Shown piece after piece: positions 1 through 13,095 of a stretch of 64,000 nt of DNA. Origin of the DNA: Prostheceraeus crozeri. Its lineage: Eukaryota; Platyhelminthes; Polycladida; Euryleptidae. The translations under genes were made by a program, and so were the position numbers. Position 1 is the stretch's first letter, and each line of letters starts with the position of its first letter. The notes beneath the pieces were generated by a model. The model did no database searches and was not told the DNA's origin. It worked only from the letters and a program-made list of their open reading frames with translations. Location: assembly GCA_907163375.1 (NCBI GenBank), contig CAJQUW010012941.1, positions 1 to 64,000 of the forward strand. Reading direction: 5' to 3'.

Positions 1-240
1 CACTCCTCATTATGCCAATTTCGTTCCATTTCAGAGAGGAAAAGATTAGCTAAAGTGGGTGCAAGGGGTGAACCCATGCTAACACCATCAACCTGTTTGA
101 ATATTTTATTATCAAAAAGGAAATGTCCTTGAGTAGCAAATTTACATAGTTTTATAAAGACATCTTTACCGTATATAGGTTTATTGGAAGAGTTTTCTCT
201 ATATACTAAATCCGCTGCCATCTGAATAGTTTCATCGACT
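1..240 (-). mobile_element. Penelope-like element RT fragment, runs off left edge
   Basis: The minus strand is open for about 79 codons from near 238 to base 1. It carries the PLE reverse-transcriptase signature DGVSMGSPLAPTLANLF, preceded by a VDETIQMAADLVY-like helix, which normally follows the first catalytic motif. Upstream (240-290) the sequence becomes A/T-rich and the expected FDV-type motif is missing, so the copy is broken there. The rest of the element lies outside the window. A RT fragment without its neighbours cannot be active; it is one of six PLE loci in this window. Confidence 0.8.
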
Positions 241-787
241 CAAAAAAATACTTCAAATATACTAAAAAAATCAATACTAAAAAAAAAAATCTCAGAACAC
301 TTTCAAATCCTGCTTCTGCGGAGGTCAACCAACGCCAGCTCACTTAATTTACAGACGGTGCATGAGACCTCTTAGTCAGTATTTTCTGTGAGCGAATGTA
401 GTGCAGTCATGAGCTCGAGAGAGTAAGTTGCTGCGGGTTTGTCCAGGAGTCGATAATCATGACGAAAGGTTGCCGCGAAAGTTTGTTGTTTTATGGTGGT
501 CTTCCCTTCTTCTTACTTGGCCATATTGCGCACAATTGTAAAAACGCATTCATAAAGTCACAATCAGCGCTCCGTTGAAAGTTTTGCAGAGGAATGTCAA
601 TCGTATTCCTGCTCTATGACGAGAGCTGGCTGTAGCTCTACGTGTATAGGTAAATAGGTAGAACTTTGAAAGTTGGAGAGGATTTGGTTTATTGAAATAT
701 TGGAATGCCATTCCTACGTGAAGGGAGACCATTTTCACTGCAAGTTTGCTTCTCAATCACCGACCTGGACAATAAATATAGTACAAG

Positions 788-2201
788 TATACTCATTGAC
801 ATAATTAATGAAACAAACTATCATTGGCTTGAATTGAAGTTTGTTTCATTTTTTCTCAGGTATGATGCAATATCTCGCTTTCTATGTATTACCATTCAAC
901 ACATTAGAGAATGGAGAAAGATCTATGGTGGTCAAATTTCAAATTTTGATATCGATACAACTGTTACAATTGCTTTTACAAATTGAACATAAACGTGAAC
1001 TGAAATCCAGCCTTTGTAAAATAAAATGGCACAATCAGTTTACCAGAGGTATGGCTATTGGAATGATTCTTTGTGGTAGAAGTTGTGCGAGTGTTGCCGA
1101 AGAGCTGCAACTATCGAGAGTCGTTGTTTGGAGGTGGTGGTGTCGATGGAAAGCAGAAGGAGATGTTAAAAAGAATAAGGGATCTGGTCGACCAAGAAAG
1201 TCTGCAGGAAGGACAGACGCACGTCTAGTTTTAGCTGCAAAGAGGAATAGATTTGTGTCAGTCCCAAAGCTAGTCGTACACTGGAAGAGTGCCTCAAACA
1301 TAGACTGTAGCGTTCAAACGGTTTACCGAAGATTGCGAGCAGGTGGAATTCAATCGCGACCACCAGCTGTCCTAATTCCATTGAGTTTTGAGCACCGCAG
1401 AAGACGAGTTGCCTGGTGTGATGCCCATCGCTGATGGAATGACCATCACTGGCAGAAAGTGTTGTGGAGCGATGAATCGAGATTCACTCTAGATTTCAAT
1501 GACGGTCGTGTCAGAGTGCATCGTCTTCCAGGTGAACGCTTTGCCCCATGCTGTATTAAAGAACACGACAGATATGGTGGTGAAAGTGTTATGCTGTGGG
1601 GTGGCATTTGGCATGGCGGACGAACGACAGTAGTCATCATCAAAGGCACGTTGACTGGAGAGAGGTATCTCAATGAAATTGTGCTTCCTGCTGTTGCCCC
1701 AGGGGTCAGGGTGGAGGATCTCGTCTTCCAAGACGACAACGCAAGACCACATCGCTCCTCGGCTGTCATTGCCACTGTTAGGAGATTGAACATTCAAACC
1801 CTTGACTGGCATGCACGCTCACCTGACTTGTCACCCATTGAACAAGTCTGGGACGAGCTTGGGCGGCGAGTGAGAGACCGCTATTCACTTCCACCAGTGT
1901 CCCTGAAGATTCTCTCTGAAAGAATGACAGAACAGTGGCTTCTCCTTGAAATATCCTTCATTCAGAAACTTTGTGAATCCATGCCATCTCGGATTACTGA
2001 ATGTATTGGAGCTAGACGGGGGGGGGGGGCACACGCGCTATTAAAGTTGTGAATCTGCTACATGCGTTGTTTTTCTGTGCTAGCGACTTGGTGGAGATTG
2101 TGACTAAATTATCAAGGTGTCATACATACTGTATATATACCAGTCAAAAATGAAAGAAGTTAAAGAAGTAAATGTTTCAAAAATTTTGTCAGTGAGTATA
2201 T
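788..2201 (+). mobile_element. Tc1-like DNA transposon with imperfect inverted ends
   Basis: A transposase reading frame is enclosed by imperfect terminal inverted repeats of about 28 bp: 788-816 (TATACTCATTGACA...) and the reverse complement at 2173-2201 (...TGTCAGTGAGTATA). Both ends sit on TA, the usual Tc1/mariner target duplication. Total length is about 1.4 kb, normal for the family. The inverted ends differ at a few positions and the transposase has a stop, so this copy is probably dead but fairly young. Confidence 0.75.
1051..2052 (+). pseudogene. Tc1-type DD34E transposase with one internal stop
   Basis: Cut-and-paste transposase of the Tc1 family. An N-terminal helix-turn-helix region (GMAIGMILCGRSCASVAEEL) and a GSGRPRKS hook precede the catalytic domain. 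The catalytic Asp is in LWSDESRF, the second in VFQDDNARPH, and the Glu in DLSPIEQVWDEL; 34 residues separate the last two, so DD34E. The frame is continuous except for a TGA at 1432-1434 just before the first catalytic motif, so this is a single nonsense mutation, not a decayed copy. The start is uncertain: 1051 is the first in-frame ATG next to the helix-turn-helix, and another ATG at 1026 lies in a different frame. A run of G at about 2018-2027 disturbs the C-terminus. Confidence 0.85.
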
Positions 2202-2209
2202 ATGAAAAT

Positions 2210-4200
2210 TCCAGAGAAGAAAGAGTTATCAATAGAAGTATTTACTTAAGCGTGATCATTGGTCTACTTAATATTTCTAAATCTATGGTGCAATGATAAT
2301 CGGAATAGATAGGCATTAACCCTTCGGTCATTTTTCAATACATATAACATAGAAGTTACTGCTAAGATCATAGACTTCAATAAATTGCAGAAGAATGTTC
2401 TGTACAGGAAGTCATGATAGATTCTAGTGTATGTAAGTATACAATGGGAAATAACCACAAGAGACGTTACTCGGTAAGTAATGAACAAAACGCGGCCCCT
2501 CATGATTTGTGCAAGTACTTTAATCTTACAACTCAGACTTGTGTTCCTACAATTAGTAGCCCGCCACATGCTACCTGAATCAAGAAGCATATACCTTTTG
2601 AAAAGATGAATTAATCTACATAAAATACTAAGTTGAATTCTAACTGCATATGATAACATCATTATGTGGAGCAAATATATACTCAATGTATATTGTTACA
2701 GTGGTAGTTAGTTGACCGCAGACTGCATCTGCTAATATATTGAGAGCATTGACTTTGACAGATCGCATCGGAAAGAAGTATTAACTAGATTGTTAATGTT
2801 AAGTCAAACTTGAAATTTAATGCCAAGAAGCAAATAAGCACTCAATTTTTGTATAAAGATTTGATCCGCTATACGCTCATGAATGTCCTTGAGATTACGA
2901 TTGATTTTCGTTTTAATAGGATACCTTCTCACTAATATTCACTCTGATTCGATCAGTTTCATGCTCTTAGACATTGCATATATTCTGTTTATCGCATTCT
3001 TCCAATTGTAGTATATAAAGAAATGAATAATATTTACAAAATTATAGATTTTTTAAATATGATCAAATAGTCATGTTAGACAGCAGTAACGGATCATAAC
3101 GCAAAATGTGATTCTATTGATATAAAAATTTCACTGTACTGCTGATATTTCTTTCTGTGAAACTTTACACTGTATACACTAGTAGACCATGCCACGACGT
3201 CATTATACGTGAACACCCCAAACATTCGTGTTAAAGACATTTATTCTTCTAACCCCGCGTACATACACGCTGCACTAAAGTCAAAATCACGTGATCTATG
3301 CAGTTTACAACATGGGAATGTTTAATGATATGCGCGGCGAGCGTTTATATTTGCGCGTCGTCTACGGATGTCCCGCGTTGTCCGATTGAACCACGGGATG
3401 AACCGCTAAAGCATGTTCTGTCTTCCCTGAGCATAAATTGAGTGTCCTATCACATTGTTTAGCCTCTGATACATGCGGACCACATGAACACTGCAAAGTG
3501 TATAAAACAGACTGCGCGACGATGTTTACGGGTCATGTTTATTTACGCGCTCAATTGCGAGCACAACGGGCATGTCACACTAGTGATTGGTCTCAGGCCA
3601 GAACTAGTCTCGAGGTCAAGGAGATAATTTAGCTATTAGCGGTATCCAAATTCAAGTTCTGATTCTGACAAGCCAGATATGGAACACCCCATCATGAAAG
3701 TACATTCATCATAAATTTTTAGATCATGAAGTGTGTCTAGCGTGTAATAACAATTTCTAATTAACGAATTTAAACCTGAGAACATTGCGTCAAAGATCTG
3801 CATATTTCACATGACAAGGCTTGCCTGCACACACACATGAGGTTCGTGTGTGTCTCTGAGCGAAAAGAGAGACTGAAAAACTATGACAATCTCTTTCGTT
3901 AGTTACCATGCATAACAATGGCTGGGTAGGGATTATGTCCCACTCTAGACAAACCTTACGCAAATAATCTATTTTTCGTGTGGACGCAGCATAATTAGGT
4001 GCACACACACCAGCTCAACATTTCAAGACGAAATCCTGCATGTGTTAACGTTAGATTTTCTCAGCATGAGATAGACTGTCATCATAGTAGCAAAAGACGC
4101 AGACGATTCAATACGGAAGTTTGTGGAACGTTTTCATGCTGCCTGAATGTATTCGATATAGGACGAATTCAAACAGGTTGATCTCGCCTTCTAAAAGTAA
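2210..4200. other. No recognised gene
   Basis: AT-rich sequence with only short open frames. 3180-3640 is somewhat richer in CpG and GC than its surroundings, but I see no domain, splice pattern or repeat copy there. Confidence 0.5.
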
Positions 4201-4799
4201 AATCACTGATATGGAGTACGGAAGCGTCGAAATATTACAGATTCGAAAAATTTGAAGAACACATCGACACCGTCGTGGACGTTATATCAAAGAAAGACCT
4301 TTACTCCACATCAACCAGCAAATGGAAAACAGTTAATGGGCTGATTGAATGAACCCGAAGTAAAGTGAAGATGTCATAATTATTCAATAGAGTAGAAATC
4401 CAACGCTCTGATGACATTAAAGCATTTTATCAGCGTCCTGTGATTTATATCGAGTTAGCGAGCAGAAAATCCCATTGTTCGCATCCTCTAATGTCAACCA
4501 TCGCCGATATCAAAGAATGGATTTCCAATCCGATCGTTTATCTCTTCAAAGCATTGCAGATTTTGCTGCAACCGGAGTTCCTGGTTCAGGTGACGTCATT
4601 CCTGATATCCTAGTGAAGAGAAATAAAAATTTTGTATTTAGTAGATGAGGCTCGTGATGATGGTCGAGTTGGTGGAGGAGAACGCAGTGTGGACGAAACT
4701 TTTCACTTAATCCGTGCGTTTCTATCCTGATGGTCCTTCATACGGTACAAATATTGTGGTGGTTAACATCTAGTCCGAGCTAGCAGGCCTGCGCCAGCG

Positions 4800-7480
4800 A
4801 CGAGCGCCTCAACATGATATTCGTTTGTATTTATAACCCACCGCTCATCATCCATAAAAATATACCATCGGAAGTGTTTCCTTTTCATTTCAATAAATTG
4901 GACAGTTCCTTACCTCTCACCCAACTTCCGACATTATTTTGACCGTGACTTTAACCGGTTTTGGATGATGTCTTATGTATGCATGCATTTGACTTAATAA
5001 GACTTAATTAAGTCTCCACCCAGGGGTGATCAATCCTTGACCATGTTTTTGGTCTTCACCTTTGGAGAACCTTTGTAATGTCTGATAGTTGGTCCCCCTA
5101 CACGATTTCCTATCATCCGAAACCCAACAAAACTATTTTGTGTATCTCCTAACAAGTCATTCGTCAACTCAAGAGCAAAGACCATGCGAACTGTGTGTGA
5201 TTTACGTGAGGTCAAACTATACAAGCCTTTATTAGATACACAAACCCTCCCGAGTATATCGACATTTACTCTACTATATGACAGTAATTTTGACAATTGA
5301 TGAAAAGTGCTTTATAATCAATGATGACTGGTAAAGGTTCACATTTCGATCAAACAATACCTATGACTAACAGTGGCCATGTCTTCCAAAATGATCAGAC
5401 AAAATACCTTATGTGAGCTCCGCTTTATCAAAGTGCTGATCAACGAGCGATGGCGTGCATATCGTTTGGTGGGTAATTTATTCAGTCTAACAACAACACC
5501 TGAGCCATAAAAGTTAAGCGGCTATTTTATCTCGGTCGACCCAACTCAGATAGGGGCAACACCAGGCTAGTCCCAATGTCTCGAAAGATATGTGGAATAT
5601 TGAGGTGAATAGAACATCATAGGTACAAAATATATCCACAAAAGCTCATACATGGGGGGGGGGCGACTCACTGATATTCACTCAATTCCCTAACCCAGTT
5701 CCAAAGCAGCTGAAGACATTAACTCCCTCTTTTTCATATCTTCATGACAAAAGCATTCGCCTCTCCATAACCGCAATTGTGACTCTATATGCCTACACAG
5801 ATAAGGATACGATTGGTTCCCCACTCCGTATGTACTGATGATGTTTACAAGTGTACTAACACTCGCTTAAATCGAATATGGCCCCCCGAGTTTGGTGATG
5901 GAGTACCTACGTGTGCTATATAAGAAGCAGCTCATATATATGGCTGAGCTCTCTCACTAACATTATTAATGACGATCTATAATGTCCGAGTGCAAATTTT
6001 CCACAGTCATGGAAAACATCAAGTCCCAGTTGTAGGGTGCCTGTCCCAACAAATCTAGCCCACGCCATCAGATTGAAGAATTAACGCCCTATTTCCCCTT
6101 CTCCCTGTTTCCCGCAAAGGGTTTGCGAAAGGTTGATTATCTCAAAAATCTTCCTGGTGGTTTTTAATAAAACCCGCTCTTCCGGAATAGTTTTGGGCCC
6201 TTATTCAGTTTGGAGTATGAAGTCCTGCCATCGAAGAAAAAAAATATTCGTTGAATAAGAGCTAAACTATGAATAAGCACGCACGATACACAAGACAAGA
6301 AAAACATAAACTACGAAAGCTTTGCGGACATTCCTGCACATTATATGTAGTTTGCCACGATATTCATAACAGCAAACCTTGGATTCCAAGAGAAGAGTAC
6401 GATGGGTGTTGTCGCCCCATTGCCTACGATTTCAGTAAGGCCAATTCGATTAACTCCCTTGGTCACGATCTTATCCTCACCACCACGCTGAATCTCTAAT
6501 GGTTTCCCTTCTGGTTTTTCTGTCTTAGTGGGTCCGTGACTATCTGACAAGGTCGTTATTCAACCAATCAGTCAAGCCTCGAAATCAGTGGTGGTAAGTA
6601 CCAGTAACAACCTGTTATTTTCTGGTAAAAGAACCTGGAGTGTTTTCAGTGCTTCGGGCCCTTATCTGTTTTTAATTGCTGAAAAAAGGTCGGAAGTTTG
6701 CCTCCCACCAAGTACGCGAACAGCGTTATAATCAAGTACGGGTCGGAACTATTGCCACGTAGTGATTAATCCCGTATTCCAATGCCCGAAATCAAATCTC
6801 ATGCGATTAACCAAAGAAGAGCAATACTCACTTGATATTAATTGGACCCATGTCAGCTAGGGTTGAAAATCAAGCATTGCGGAAAGAGCAAAATTTTATG
6901 GTTTCCAAAGGCTTCCAAGACATACATGCCCGCCGTCTCTGTAAATTACCTGAAATCTCACAACAGTTGATAGCCTTAAAATCCTGGAGTGTCTTATTCC
7001 TCTGATTTGAAGTGGCACAACCATGTTGATTTTGTAATCAGAACCGCGTCACGTCGATTGTTACGCTCTCCGTTTCTCGCGATCCATTTCTGAACATCTT
7101 CACACTGAGCATCTGTTTATAAAAGGACTATACTATCTGAGATAGAATATTGCTCTGCCCCTGATTGATCGGGATTCCACTAGGTGACCAAGAATGCTCT
7201 TCGATCGACTAACCAACGTAAGCACATCGTATTGTATGTGGTTTCCGATTGTGATGTGACATTTTTGATGACCTGAATGGAAAAGGTGCGTATACAAGCA
7301 TCTTTGAAGCGTCTAGCATAAGATAGTCTCCAACAACGATCATAGCCCTTGCACACTATATGTCCTGAGAGAATCCCCTCCGATCTGGTAGATTTGTGCA
7401 ACCTTCTGCGAACTACATCGAAGGAGGAACTCCTTTTTCCTCTGTTTTCCATCATTGAAAACAATACATTTATAGATAGG
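4800..7480 (+). pseudogene. Heavily decayed non-LTR retrotransposon (endonuclease plus RT), CR1/Jockey-like
   Basis: Pieces in all three plus frames follow LINE order. About 4804-4940 reads like the endonuclease segment (FVCIYNPP, then KLDSSLP...QLPTL). About 5940-6150 matches the RT entry region (FPQSWKTSSPSCRVP, then a degraded RPIS and ERLI). About 6420-6580 matches the catalytic-strand region (YDFSKA, DLILTTTLNL, STNQSSLEISGG). About 7020-7470 matches the C-terminal segment (HVDFVIRTASRRL, IEYCSAP, PLHTICPERIPSD, LLFPLFSIIENN). Stops and frameshifts occur every few dozen codons, so this is an old copy. 4200-4800 holds open pieces I could not assign; it may be the 5' end of the same element. 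Subfamily not determined. Confidence 0.6.
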
Positions 7481-7765
7481 GGGGGTGGGGGGGGGGGGGG
7501 TGAAGATCTCTACATGTATACTGTGATAAATTTTTTTTGTAACTTTGTAGTCCTGTCTTTGCATTTGTGTGGAACTGTGAACTTATGTGACTTCATCATC
7601 ATGAACTTGATTGCTCTTTACGGCGTACTCTGTGTCAACGTGCATAAACTTTTCATTCATTCTGTCTTTAGTAACTGTAAAAATTTTGATTGACGTGTAT
7701 TTAGCTTATGTCTTTTTAAGATTTTCATTTTTGAATATAAACAGTTACTCTCTCTCTCTCGTCAT
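7480..7765 (+). other. Probable 3' tail of the decayed LINE, with poly-G run
   Basis: A G-rich run (about 7480-7501) follows the last recognisable LINE segment. T-rich sequence follows, ending in a short TC repeat near 7745-7760. I infer a LINE 3' untranslated region from position and base composition only. Confidence 0.35.
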
Positions 7766-8261
7766 CGCCTGCTGTCTTTCTCGAATATGATCGAAGAGAC
7801 AAATTTTTAGCGACAAAGCTTGTGCACAAAGCTTTTTAGAACTTATAAATTCATTCTATCTTATACTGATGCTCTGGCCACGCCTGCCGCTATAGCGAAC
7901 TTTCACACCAGAATGAATGTTTAACAGAATCACTGATGTAGACGAATTCCTCGAAGCTTGAAAACACAGGATAGCAAAGCACAGTTACGAAAAGGTTGAT
8001 CTAACATAAACGTACAAACACGAACCTTGTTGTATTTTAGTTGCCGCGCGCACGACAAATTGTGTCTCCATCTCACCTTGACTTGACGAGATGGCCTTGT
8101 TCTGGACGGACATTGAGAGTATATGGATGTCGCACAGTGGTATCATCATACAAGTACTCCAAGGTCCAAAGCAGTATTCAGACAAGGTTCCTTTCGGCAG
8201 AAAAGAATCCCTGTTTTTTCCGCTTCCTCGTGCATTGATGAAATGGATAGCGGACGAATCG

Positions 8262-8264
<3 letters not shown>
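7766..8264. other. No recognised gene
   Basis: Short open frames only; the frame entering the GA tract from the left has no family resemblance. Confidence 0.4.
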
Positions 8265-8303
<39 letters not shown>

Positions 8304-8475
8304 AGCAGAGAGAGATGAGAGACGAGAGCGCGGAGAGAGAGAGGAGAGAGATGAGAAGCGAGAGAGAGAGAGAGAGAGAGAGACTGGAGAAATGAGAGAG
8401 AGCGAGAGAGAGACGAGAGAGACGAGAGAGAGAGAGAGAGAGAGAGATGAGACGAGCTGAGAGATGAGGAAGATG

Positions 8476-8542
<67 letters not shown>

Positions 8543-8546
8543 TGAG

Positions 8547-8607
<61 letters not shown>

Positions 8608-8804
8608 TGAGGAGGATTGAGAGATGGAGAGAAGGATTGAGAGAAGGAGAGAGAGAGATCGAGAGAGAGAGAGAGAGACGAGAGAGAGAGAGAGGAGAGA
8701 GAGGAGAGAGCGAAGAGAAGAGACGAGAGAGCGATGAGATACCGAGAGGAGAGAGAGAGAGGAGAGAGAGAGAGAAGAGGAGAGAGAGGATGAGAGCGAG
8801 AGAT
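8265..8804 (+). repeat. (GA)n-rich low-complexity tract, about 540 bp
   Basis: Nearly pure purine on the plus strand: GA dinucleotides with scattered C and T interruptions. Open frames here give only Arg/Glu-rich products and are not genes. A short second GA run occurs at about 9195-9214. Confidence 0.95.
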
Positions 8805-11800
8805 AATTTAAAAATGGAAATTGAATAACATGAAATATGCTAAATAAATAAGAAGCACCACTTTCATGGATGCATGCTTTGTCTCCCTCTCTATCACAAC
8901 ATGAAATAATGGCTTCCTTTATAACATTGCTACATTATTCATCGACCCCATTATGTATACTCATGTATCCAAGACCTTATCAGACATACATCTCACTTCC
9001 GAACTTCATCTGCGACTACAACACGCTCATGGTGCAAAGTGTTGCTTATATCTATTCAACACATCATTCATCCCTCCTTGTCCCTCTTACTATTCTTGCC
9101 ATTAATTGTTTGTGGTCTTATGTAACGTATACTGAATATTGTTTGTTCCCATCCTGGGCCATAACTTTAGAATTTAGAATTATGAAATTTGAAGGAGAGA
9201 GAGAGAGAGAGAGATGCCCCTGTTAAATGTGCCTGCAGTATTTCAAAAAGCGTAACAATTACTTTGCTAAGCATTAGAATAGATTGTCTGTTCTAAAGCT
9301 TATTTAATCGAGATTGCGGCGCACCTACATCCTCCAATTCTTCAAATCTGAAGCAATGATAACAAAGTGGAGCATTTAAACTTTAACGGAATTTTTTCAG
9401 GCACTTCCACAAAATATTTTACCATACAAAATATTATTTCATATTCCAAAAGACTTATATATACCACAGAACACCTAGCGCAAATACATACAAACGTTCC
9501 AGCTACAAGCATGCTACAGAAAATCACACACAGTATGTATTGATGGATGGAGAGCACTTTACAATTTTAACAAAACGAAGGTTTTGAGTGACTGATATTA
9601 AAACAAAGTTCAAGGAGCTGGAAGATGTCCAAAGCAAGTTTTGTTGCCCACGTCCAAAAAAAGGCGACCGAGAACGCTCAAACAGAATGACTACTGTCCT
9701 TGCTAAGTCTTCTAATAAATGCTGACGAGATCTGATGGAGTTTATCAGAATAATCATTCAGTCATCAAAATTGCGTTCAAACGTTGACTAGGTATTCTTT
9801 CGAAGCTCTCCAACTGGCAGCATATGGAAATATTCTTCTGAATCTTCTTCATCCAGTTCTCATTTGGGACAGGTTTGAAACAACATACTAGAACAATTCA
9901 TAAGTTTTTCTAATGCACAATCTCTTATCAAAACGCTCAGGGCGAGCATTAACAACACACTTCCCCCCGTGCGATAATAGTCAACACTAGAAACTATTGC
10001 AAATCAATGAGTAATGTGAGAAATAACATCCGTTATGCAGATAATCCACAGATTAATAAAATACTGAGCTGAAGATAATGTCTCTAGGACAGTCCGGATC
10101 ATGATCTCTTGATGAAGTCAAACCGTCGAATTCAAACAACTCTCTGTGATATTTATTGACCAGTTTGTGATATTGTATGGCAGAGTAGCGGGGCAAGAGC
10201 TGACCTTACGACGGTCATCAAATTTGGCATTGATGATGCACCCAAGACAAGAGTGGCAAAGGAAGTAACGTATGCAATCATCACAGCAACGGGCAGGGAT
10301 ACAAGGAATCGGAACAACTGCAAGATGATGAAGAAATCCCGAGATAAATGGTGTCCCTGAGATAGCTGCAGCAACTCCCACGGACATTTGAAAAGATAAG
10401 ACCATCCAATTTTCATAAAACATGCAACCAAAACTGACCAGAGAATGACACCGAATAAAAAAAACAAACCAATAACTTTGCAGAGGTAACTACAGCGCTC
10501 TCTTCATCTCGTGAGAGGTTCTTGAAAACGTACGGCTCCTGGAGAAGATCCTTCCAAGACGGTAGCGTGCCTGACCGGAATTGAGACCAGATGGATAGAA
10601 TGTGCTCAAAGCTCCAGCGTACAAAAGAGCGCAGGCAAATAACCCCGGAAATCCATAGGAGAAACTGAGGCGCCCCCCCGAATCCCCATTACGTAATATG
10701 TAATGATGTCATTGGCGTTCTTCATGATAACCGGGCCCAAGATGTAGATATCGCATCCAAGTCTCGAGGAATACGAGAAAATAAAAAAGTCCAGGTTTTT
10801 CCTCACCACACAAGCCAGAAAATGCTTACGCATAAGGACTATACTTAATATCATTCCTTTTCAGAGCTTCAGCTTCTTGTGGGAAAATGTCCACAATTCG
10901 CTGAACGGCTGATGGGATTGGAGAGCAAAGACCCGGCGAAAATGAAATCCACGGCACCAATCGTGACCAGCACCCAACCCTGAACGGTATGGCCGCACTA
11001 TCTTGGATGTTGGATCCAATGATAGATCTGAGGAGGATGAATTACTACCATAGTCAACGCTAACCGACATTTGCTTCTACAAGACCGCCAGCGTCAATGT
11101 AATACCTTTGACAAGATATGACAATGATAGACGTCATTCGATGAAAAACTGATTGTAAAACATCACCTAACTCCCAAACCACTGCTTTATATTCCACCAA
11201 TGCAATCAAGGGGTAAAAATGTGTCCTGATTGCTCCACTGATGGCAAGTAGCCATTGATACTGGTGATCTTGCCTCCCCTTCGTTGCAAGTTCTAATGTC
11301 TATTGCAACTGCGGAGCGCGTATAAACAAGGGAAACAAGATCCCCTGTAGATCACAATGGAAAGAGTAGAAAAGATTATTTCCAATTAAAGAGCGAGAGG
11401 TTTTTGATTTAAAATCGTATCAAAACATATTTCATTCGGGACTTGTTAATTTTAACGGATGTAAAACCGAGATAACAATCAAAAAGAAAACTAAAGATGA
11501 AAGTATAGTAATATAGGAATGTCCTAGGAGAGAAGAACTGATATCCATGAATGTAAATTCTGCAGGCCTGACTCAAGAACAGTGCATAGCAGACATGATA
11601 AGACATCCCGAGGGATATTGCCTTGTCGGTAAAGTCGGACATTACTACGATTTCCCATGACTATACGCTGTTCATTGACATTTCATTGTCCTATCCACCG
11701 AATAATAAGGGAGAAAAACAGACCAAACTGGCCATTGAAAGGAGAAGAAAAAATGACAAACACGACATAGTCAGAGACCACGATGAAAGATGCATTGAAA

Positions 11801-12382
11801 TCTTCGTCATGGAAGCGTCATTAACTCATCGTTCAAACTGGTTGTGGGGGCTTCTTATCAAGTCGGACTGATGGAGCAGTGTGCGTGATAGTAGTGAGGT
11901 GAGAATATGAACGATTGATAATGACTCTTATAAGAATGAGCTTTCTAAAGGTCATCGTGTACTTCACTTCACGTCCATGCTATTATTCAGAACAATTCTC
12001 ACCACATCTGTTCCACCGAGTATTTTACCAATTAACTTTTCGTCACTTCTAATCAGATCCTTCAAATCCTGGTTGAGTTAGCACTGAGTGAAGCGGCGGA
12101 AATAAATGAATGGACGAGGTATCAATAAAGATATGTTTAGCTTTCCATGAGTGCATTGATATTTGTAGCTTCATATATCAACAAATTGTAGACAAAAAGA
12201 ACTTTTGCACTTTTTCCTGGAAAATTCATCTATGAAGATAAAACAACGCAAAATGACGAACCCGAGGCCTTTCGTCCATTCTTTTCATGGACATTACAAG
12301 GACCGGATCTTTGTGCAAAAACAGTCTTCACTTTGGCTGAACATATTGACGATGACACAGGTTAGATTTAGAAGCGATGTTG
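8805..12382. other. Mostly unassigned sequence
   Basis: No intact gene. Short frames occur on both strands. The only part with a consistent protein-like character is the hydrophobic minus-strand stretch listed separately (10118-11070). Confidence 0.4.
10118..11070 (-). other. Hydrophobic minus-strand frames, possible decayed membrane-protein exons
   Basis: Three overlapping minus-strand frames contain membrane-like stretches, for example MFFLFGVILWSVLVAC and a run of about 35 residues from FFIILQLFRFLV to LVLGASSM. They are separated by stops and no splice chain joins them convincingly. I do not recognise a family; remnants of a multi-pass transporter are possible. Composition alone can give hydrophobic frames in AT-rich DNA, so confidence is low. 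Confidence 0.2.
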
Positions 12383-13095
12383 CCAGCATAGACATAGGAA
12401 TATTCGTGATTCTCCGCATAGAAATAAACTGTTATCCTGACGTCGCTAGAATGGACAATTGACTCAAGGTTCGCGGGCACATCCGGGGGAACTAAGGTTG
12501 GGGCATAATGACACCAATTAAAAGCTTTCGATTTACCTCATGTGCCTGATTCACACCCAATGATGCCACGTTGGCAGGTGCATCTTAAGAGTGAGGTGAA
12601 AATTGCGTTGCGATTTATATGGTGCCTGTTTAGTTGTGCATTGCATGAAGCTTAATTTCCATTCTAGAGGTTTTATTATTGTCAATTTCTATGTATTCTC
12701 GTGGCTGCAGCGGCTGAAGCCATAGAAATCCGACATTCTATAATAATGAAGGACTAGAACAGTTATGGACATTGAAAGCAATAGCACGACATGGACAGAG
12801 GGGCGGTTGTCATGACGACGGCCCCACCTGAAGGATGGCGGCTGGCCTGTGGATGACCAATGGGATGGTAAGGTACCGGCAGCTCATCAGTGCACTTTTT
12901 TAAATCTTCAAGGGTTATTAGTCATTTCTCTACACACATAAAATCATTTTGATAAAATAACTTGCAATTGATAGCGGCAGGAAACTACAGCAGTTGCGAA
13001 TGCTTCAGTACTTTGATTCTCCTGCAGATCTACAACATTGACCTAGATCGGCACATAGCGGAGCAGCTGAAATGACCAACAACAAGCCGATATTG
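12383..13095 (+). repeat. Dispersed repeat, copy 1 (shared with 52.4-53.1 kb), carrying a MITE
   Basis: The sequence from about 12383 to 13095 is collinear with 52449-53115, apart from one MITE insertion in each copy at a different site. The shared part contains CATAGAAATCCGAC at 12721; the other copy ends in the reverse complement at 53151-53164, so the shared core is itself probably a small inverted-end element. This copy loses similarity after 13095, before that right end. Confidence 0.75.
12417..12693 (-). mobile_element. hAT-like MITE copy 1
   Basis: A 277-bp element starting CATAGAAAT and ending ATTTCTATG, with subterminal CTAGAATGG / CCATTCTAG motifs. The right flank is TATTCTCG (12694-12701) and the left flank the similar ATTCTCCG. 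The related repeat at 52.4 kb has a single TATTCTCG and no insert at this site, so it is an empty site and the 8-bp duplication is real, slightly mutated on the left. Eight-bp duplications and short inverted ends fit the hAT superfamily. No coding capacity. The strand given is relative to the copy at 52.5 kb. Confidence 0.75.

Noticed and set aside
8123-8828. Arg/Glu-rich open frames
   Set aside because: Translation of the GA tract.
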